A stretch of DNA of 64,000 bases. Source: Diphasiastrum complanatum (Eukaryota > Streptophyta > Lycopodiopsida > Lycopodiales > Lycopodiaceae). The notes under the pieces were generated by a model, which was not told the origin of the DNA, searched no databases, and saw nothing but the letters and a program-made list of their open reading frames with translations. The position numbers and the translations under genes are program-made. Shown piece after piece: positions 59,719 to 64,000 of the stretch (position 1 is the stretch's first letter; each line of letters begins with the position of its first letter). Where the stretch lies: contig CM055092.1 of assembly GCA_029204225.1 (NCBI GenBank), forward strand, positions 16,981,921 through 17,045,920, written 5' to 3'.

Positions 59719-60364
59719 TTTTTGGTCTGGCTTTGATTGCTTCGGGCCTTTCTCCTTCTTCTGTTTAGTCATGCTCTTGTTGGTGTATAAGGCGTGAGAA
59801 TCAGTTGAGAAACTTGAGGCTTCATTCCTTCGCGTGTCTTCCTACAACAATATAGTAATGACTCTCGAAAGAGTCAACTCTGGATGAGTCGTGATGATCA
59901 TCACCCAACTGTCGTATGAGCTTGGCAAGGTTGTAAGCAGTTGCATCACTATGTCTTGATTGTCTATGACAGATCTGACAGCGACCATTTGCCTTATCAA
60001 TTGATTGATGTGATTTTGTAGAGAATCACCATTTGTCATCTTGAGAGAGTAAAATTTCTTTATGAGATATAGCTTGGAAGCTATATCTCGCACTTCATAT
60101 AGTGTGCTCAAGATGCTGAGCCTCAGATGCATGGCCAATCTGGGTATCCGTGATGTTGAGGATGATCAGCACGAAAGCCTTTCCATCCTTCATCCTCCAT
60201 CTAATGATTGTTGTGTCGTCTGCTTCGGGTTTCCCTTCTACATCTGTAACAACGTCATACAATTCTTCGGCCATTAGTAAAATTTTCATCTTAAATTTTC
60301 ACAGATGGTAATTTGCTCCATCAAGCTTGTCCATGATGGGACTGGCTTTCCCTTGGGAATCCAT
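59719..60364 (-). pseudogene. Element B gag, fused to RT by deletion
   Basis: ATG at 60364 (MDSQGKASPIMDKLDGANYHL) with TGA at codon 22 (60301-60299), identical in position to element A. Continues MKILLMAEELYDVV, FVLIILNITDTQIGHA, YEVRDIASKLYL, VMQLLTTLPSSYDSWVMII and ends in a Lys-rich stretch before the knuckle, where RT sequence begins. If translation starts at a later ATG (60283 region) a shortened gag would result. Confidence 0.85.
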
Positions 60365-60516
60365 GTGAAAGAATTAGTCTAAGTGATAGGGAAAACTATC
60401 AGTGATTTAAGTATGAAAATCTGATACAGAAATACACAAGAAAACAATAACTCTATCGGCTAGTAGAGTCTTGTATTGTGGAAGCTTATCAAGCTACAAA
60501 AGTGGCTCTGATACCA

Positions 60517-61609
60517 TGTTGGAGAAAAAAGGGTGTGTCAAGTGTGAGAAACGAAAAATAACTCTAAAATGAAAATGAACACGAACGAGAAAATGAACTC
60601 GAATGGAAAGTATTCGTGCGCAGCGGAATGAGCTATATGACTCTTTCTCTAAGTATGACTACGCCTATCAGAGGCGAACATAGCATTAGTGATAGAAATC
60701 ACGACCATTCTGATTACGTAGCCAAACGTTAATTGAACACCAGAAGAGTAACCTTTCGCAAATAGCTAGACAAATTATTTGTCACGAATGATTCACGAAG
60801 AGAGAGAGACTGAGCTTGACTGATAATCAGTCGCGAATGATTTGCAAAGAGAGAGACTGGTTACCAAATTGAGCAGCTGAAAAAGTCAGACAAAATGAAA
60901 AACAAGCATAGCAATACTGACACAGATCTGAACGTAGGACAAAGAGCTGTTATCAGATTAAGTATATCAAATATGCATGTCAATAGTGCGGTAAAGCACA
61001 AGACAATAGCAGACAAAACCACATGCTTTACATAACTAATTCAATTTGTGAAGGAATGAAATCTTATTACTGACAATAAAGAATCAATGCAGAAGGCATC
61101 TACTTCGTCTATCTCTGATAAGATTTTGATGTTATTATTTTCACACACTGCTCATTGATACGCAGATGGTATACAAACTACATATACATAATTTCATAGG
61201 TGTGCAGATGAAGAAAGTACAAAGTGGATGTGCCGTCTGTAGGAGATCGTGGGGAGCTGCTATCGTTGTCAAATCCGATTGCACAGTTGCATGGGAGGAG
61301 CATGAGGAGGCCGCGATGTCAGCTTTCGCTAAAACGAACGTTGGTAAAGATGTGAAAAATGTGACACTCTGACGAAATGCCTTAGGATTGATTTACAAGG
61401 TGCCTTCGGCATTTTTGTAAGGCAATGTCATCTTTTTCGCCTGTCACAAATCACGTGTAAAAACACAATGTCACGTTTTCCAACTTTTCTTTGCTTGTGA
61501 GAATTTACATGTAAATATGCAGACTGCGCGACAACGTGAGTAAATATGCAGCATGAATGGAGGCAGATTAAAAATGAGATTTAGGAGAGTAGAGGAAATA
61601 AATCCAACA
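60517..61609 (-). repeat. 5' LTR of element B
   Basis: 1093 bp. Matches 57223-58318. Confidence 0.9.
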
Positions 61610-62061
61610 GCCTTCACTGAAATTAACGTTTATGAAAATGCAAAAAATGCGACACTTTGACAGATGCCTTAAAAAAACTGATTTACAAGGTACCTTCGCT
61701 TTTGCATTAGGGCACCTTTGGCATTTGTAGGGCAGTGTCGTCTTTTTTGCCTGTCGCAAATCATGTGTAAAAACATAGTGTCGTCTTTTTCACCTGTGGA
61801 AATTTACTTGTATTTATGCAAACTGTGCCACTGTCACTTTTCCAGAAGTGTCGCAAAACACTTAGTTGCTCAGAGTGGCCCTATGGTGAAAAAGCGACAG
61901 TGTCGGATTTTTTGCCTGTGGAAATTCCTGAGTAAAAATGTAGACTGTGGTGACAAACAATTCAAATATGCAGACTGTGCACAACACGAGTAAAAATGCA
62001 GCAACATGAATGGAGGCAGATTAACATAGGATTTAGGAGAGTAGAGGAGATAAATCCAACA
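61610..62061 (-). repeat. 5' LTR of element A, outer part
   Basis: Resumes element A's LTR after the GCCTT duplication and ends ATCCAACA. Its last ~370 bp match the truncated 3' LTR at 45848-46216. Confidence 0.85.
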
Positions 62062-62108
62062 CTCTCTACCTAGTGGATCTTCTCCTTGTAGGTTGACCTT
62101 GATGTAGC

Positions 62109-62750
62109 AGGTGCCTTTATGTCAACTTCTGATGTAGGGTCAAAACTAGTTGATGCTCGACTATGGTCTCTACTGTAGTGTTGAAATGACTCTTTGTTGT
62201 AAGATTGAAACTGTCCATGGATGAATCAATACTTGAAACATAAACTATAGAGTCTAAATTTGACCTTGAAGTCATAAAAAGATTATTTACTAAAAATAGC
62301 ACCTCTACTTATGATTGCAATATTATTGATTGGATCAAAGACTTATAAGCTTTGTCCTTAGCTAGGTAACCAATAAATATGCATTCAATAGATTTTTCAT
62401 CTAGCTTTTCCTTAGCTTGTGAGGTATTTGAGCATAACATATACAACCAAATGTTCTAAGATAATTCGGATTTGATTTTTGACCCCTCCATGCTTCATGG
62501 GGAATCTTGTTGTGGATTGCTTTGGTGCTTGCATAGTTTGCAAATGACATGCTGTTGATACAACTTTTGCCCATAATTTTGTTGGTGCCACTAGTTGCAA
62601 GCTAGTCATTCATTTCAGTAAAAATGAATTTTTTCCTCCATCAATTTGGAGTATTGTTTACTTCTTTCCAATATGCACTTCGACCTTAACTTTGAATTAT
62701 TTGAAGCAACTAAAAGCCTCAAATTCGTGCTTCAGTCTCAATTATTATCA
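62109..62750 (-). pseudogene. Copia integrase fragment
   Basis: Minus strand in shifted frames: QIDGGK (second Asp region, degraded) near 62650, then MGKSCINSMSFANYAS, KAIHNKIPHEAWRGQKSNPNYLRTF and GCICYAQIPHKL near 62600-62410, then a decayed linker. This matches the Copia post-catalytic block (NKTPEEAW.G.KP...LR.FGC.AY). It is a different family from element A, which may have inserted into it. Confidence 0.7.
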
Positions 62751-63189
62751 GAGATTACACACACAAAGCATATAGAAATTAAATATCATTTTCATTAGAG
62801 AAAAGTTGCTAGCAGACATAAAGTTTTAAACGTTGATACATAAAATAAACTAGGACTTAAGGAAAAGTGTCAGATTGCGCAAGTTTTGTTTATTTATTCA
62901 CTCGCTCTATATTTTCATTTTTAATAGTTTCTACTTTACTCTCTATACATGTAATATGTATTAGTGTCATCTTTACGGTACAATTAGTAGTGAGTCGAGA
63001 CTAGTAGTGAGTCAGGACACACGTCCCATAACGGGTTCCAACAAGCCATGTAGCGGAACCCCCAAAATACTGATGTATATATGTACTGTGTTTTCCTCTC
63101 TTAGTTAATAAAGTTCACATAGTGCTTCTTGGGTTGGTGGGTGCTCTCTCTTCTAGTTATTGTGCTTGATTGATGATTAGCCTATGAGA
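62751..63189. other. Unassigned, possibly LTR-derived
   Basis: Contains AATAAAG near 63108 and a TA-rich stretch (TGTATATATG) upstream in the order of an LTR R-U5 region on the plus strand. With no second copy in the window this stays a guess. Confidence 0.3.
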
Positions 63190-64000
63190 TAGCTAATGTA
63201 TACTGCATGAAATATCATTGACAATCTGGTCTCACAAAATATATATTATCTATTAGTAGGATTGTTGATCAAGGTTACAACATCAAATTCAATTCTAATG
63301 GAAGATTCTTAGCTAGCTGAATAGCACTCTAGCTATCACACCTGATTATTGTAGGCTTACTATGTAGGATGCCAATGTCTTTCATTATCCTTCTTAGCCA
63401 TTTTGCCTCATGCGTAGGGCTTCGTATTCCACTTCTTGCTAGACCAATACACCATTGCCAACATGAAAAATATAACTAGTGGTGGATTGTCTATCATCTA
63501 TATAGCTTGCCCAATCTGAATCTATGAAGCCCTGTAAAACTAGTAAAGTATGTTGTCTCTCAAACAACAATCCATAGGTGGGTGTCCCCTTAATGTAGCA
63601 AATAATTCTTTTTGTCTCCTTCCAATGAGTGGATTGTCTATCATTTATACAGCTCGCCCAATCTGAATCTATGAATCCATGTAAAACTAGTAAAGTTTTT
63701 TGTCTCTCATACAACAATCCATGGGTGGGTGTCCCCTTAATGTAGCAAAGAATTATTCTCTCCTCTTTCCAATGAGTTTCCCTAGGGATATCCAAGAATT
63801 GACTTACTACATTTACATCATAGCTTATGTCACGATGAGTAGTTGTAAGATACATTAGAGAACCAACTAACTAATGTAGGATCAACTAGGGTACTCCCTA
63901 ATTAGAAATCTTCTTACCAACCACCATAGGTGTAGAAATTGGTTTATAATTGCACATCTTGAAGCATCTTAGAATTTCATTCACATACTTCATTTGAGTG
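63190..64000 (-). pseudogene. Copia RT end and RNase H with internal tandem duplication, runs off window
   Basis: From the window edge leftwards: MKYVNEILRCFKMCNYKPIS, STPMVVGKKIS, stops, LVGSLMYLTTTHRDISYDV, VVSQFLDIPRETHWKE, then RNase H. The block CYIKGTPTHGLLYERQ to DSDWASCINDRQSTHWKE occurs twice in frame (147-bp units 63629-63775 and 63482-63628). It is followed by TTSYIFHVGNGVLV and a decayed EAEYEAL/WL.RI.KDIGI tail to about 63190. A 138-codon frame stays open through the duplication (63439-63855). Confidence 0.8.

Larger units (their letters stand above)
57223..61609 (-). mobile_element. Copia element B, non-autonomous deletion derivative
   Basis: LTRs 57223-58318 and 60517-61609 (about 1.09 kb each, TGTTGGAG...ATCCAACA in plus view), PBS TGGTATCAGAGCC (60516-60504), PPT AAGGAGGGA beside 58319. 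Perfect target duplication GCCTT (57218-57222, 61610-61614). Inside, gag (60364-about 59720) is fused directly to mid-RT at about 59718. Protease, integrase and the start of RT are deleted relative to element A. It lies in the 5' LTR of its relative, element A. Confidence 0.92.
45848..62061 (-). mobile_element. Copia element A, interrupted by two younger insertions
   Basis: Minus-strand order: 5' LTR (62061-61610 plus 57222-56608, split by element B), PBS TGGTATCAGAGCC (56607-56595), gag, protease, integrase (56403-54570), split inside integrase by the plus-strand Copia 48411-54564, then the rest of integrase, RT and RNase H (48405-46250), PPT, and a truncated 3' LTR (46216-about 45848, only the first ~370 bp). 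Removing each insertion restores continuous element A sequence across CAGCA and GCCTT duplications respectively. A itself carries stops and is older than both inserts. Confidence 0.85.

Overview
This window is nuclear DNA of a land plant. The plant-specific single-exon gene at 3.6 kb, the remnants of a plant MCTP/FTIP-type C2 protein and of ribosomal protein uS7 (RPS5), the Copia and chromodomain Ty3/Gypsy elements primed by initiator tRNA-Met, and the very long (CT)n/(GA)n and (AC)n arrays all point that way. A large, repeat-rich genome such as a fern or gymnosperm is my best guess; the sequence does not settle the lineage. I saw no rRNA, tRNA, CRISPR or bacterial-type operon.

Layout. 1-14 kb is low-density DNA. 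It holds one apparently intact host gene (mitochondrial 'embryogenesis-like' protein, 3658-4182), preceded by two foldback elements. It also holds a decayed chromovirus integrase/chromodomain (about 5.1-6.1 kb), a frameshifted MCTP pseudogene (6.4-7.0 kb), degenerate telomere-like repeats, paired palindromes and several long microsatellites. 14-22 kb holds gag-like pseudogenes with paired zinc knuckles, in head-to-head orientation. The minus-strand one is split by a Copia derivative (15326-19473) whose 718-codon ORF has lost reverse transcriptase yet stays open. 22.7-23.7 kb is a CT microsatellite grading into minisatellites around an RPS5 pseudogene. 23.9-26.4 kb is unassigned. 26.4-30.5 kb is an internally deleted minus-strand Copia with both LTRs.

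32.7-42.4 kb is a composite. A plus-strand chromovirus (33456-39881) abuts an inverted third LTR plus leader of the same family, and the whole is flanked by two direct copies of an old Copia remnant. 44.5-45.7 kb has a Copia RT scrap and an unidentified transposon-like ORF. 45.8-62.1 kb is one minus-strand Copia (element A) carrying two younger insertions: a near-complete plus-strand Copia (48411-54564, target duplication CAGCA, LTRs differing at two sites) and a deleted relative of itself (element B, 57223-61609, target duplication GCCTT). 62.1-64 kb is older Copia debris, including an RNase H with a 147-bp in-frame tandem duplication.

Functionally, the window is one small host gene in a retrotransposon graveyard. 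Most elements are defective, but clean target duplications and near-identical LTRs show recent activity. Two independently inserted copies share the same gag nonsense codon, so trans-mobilisation of defective elements is plausible.
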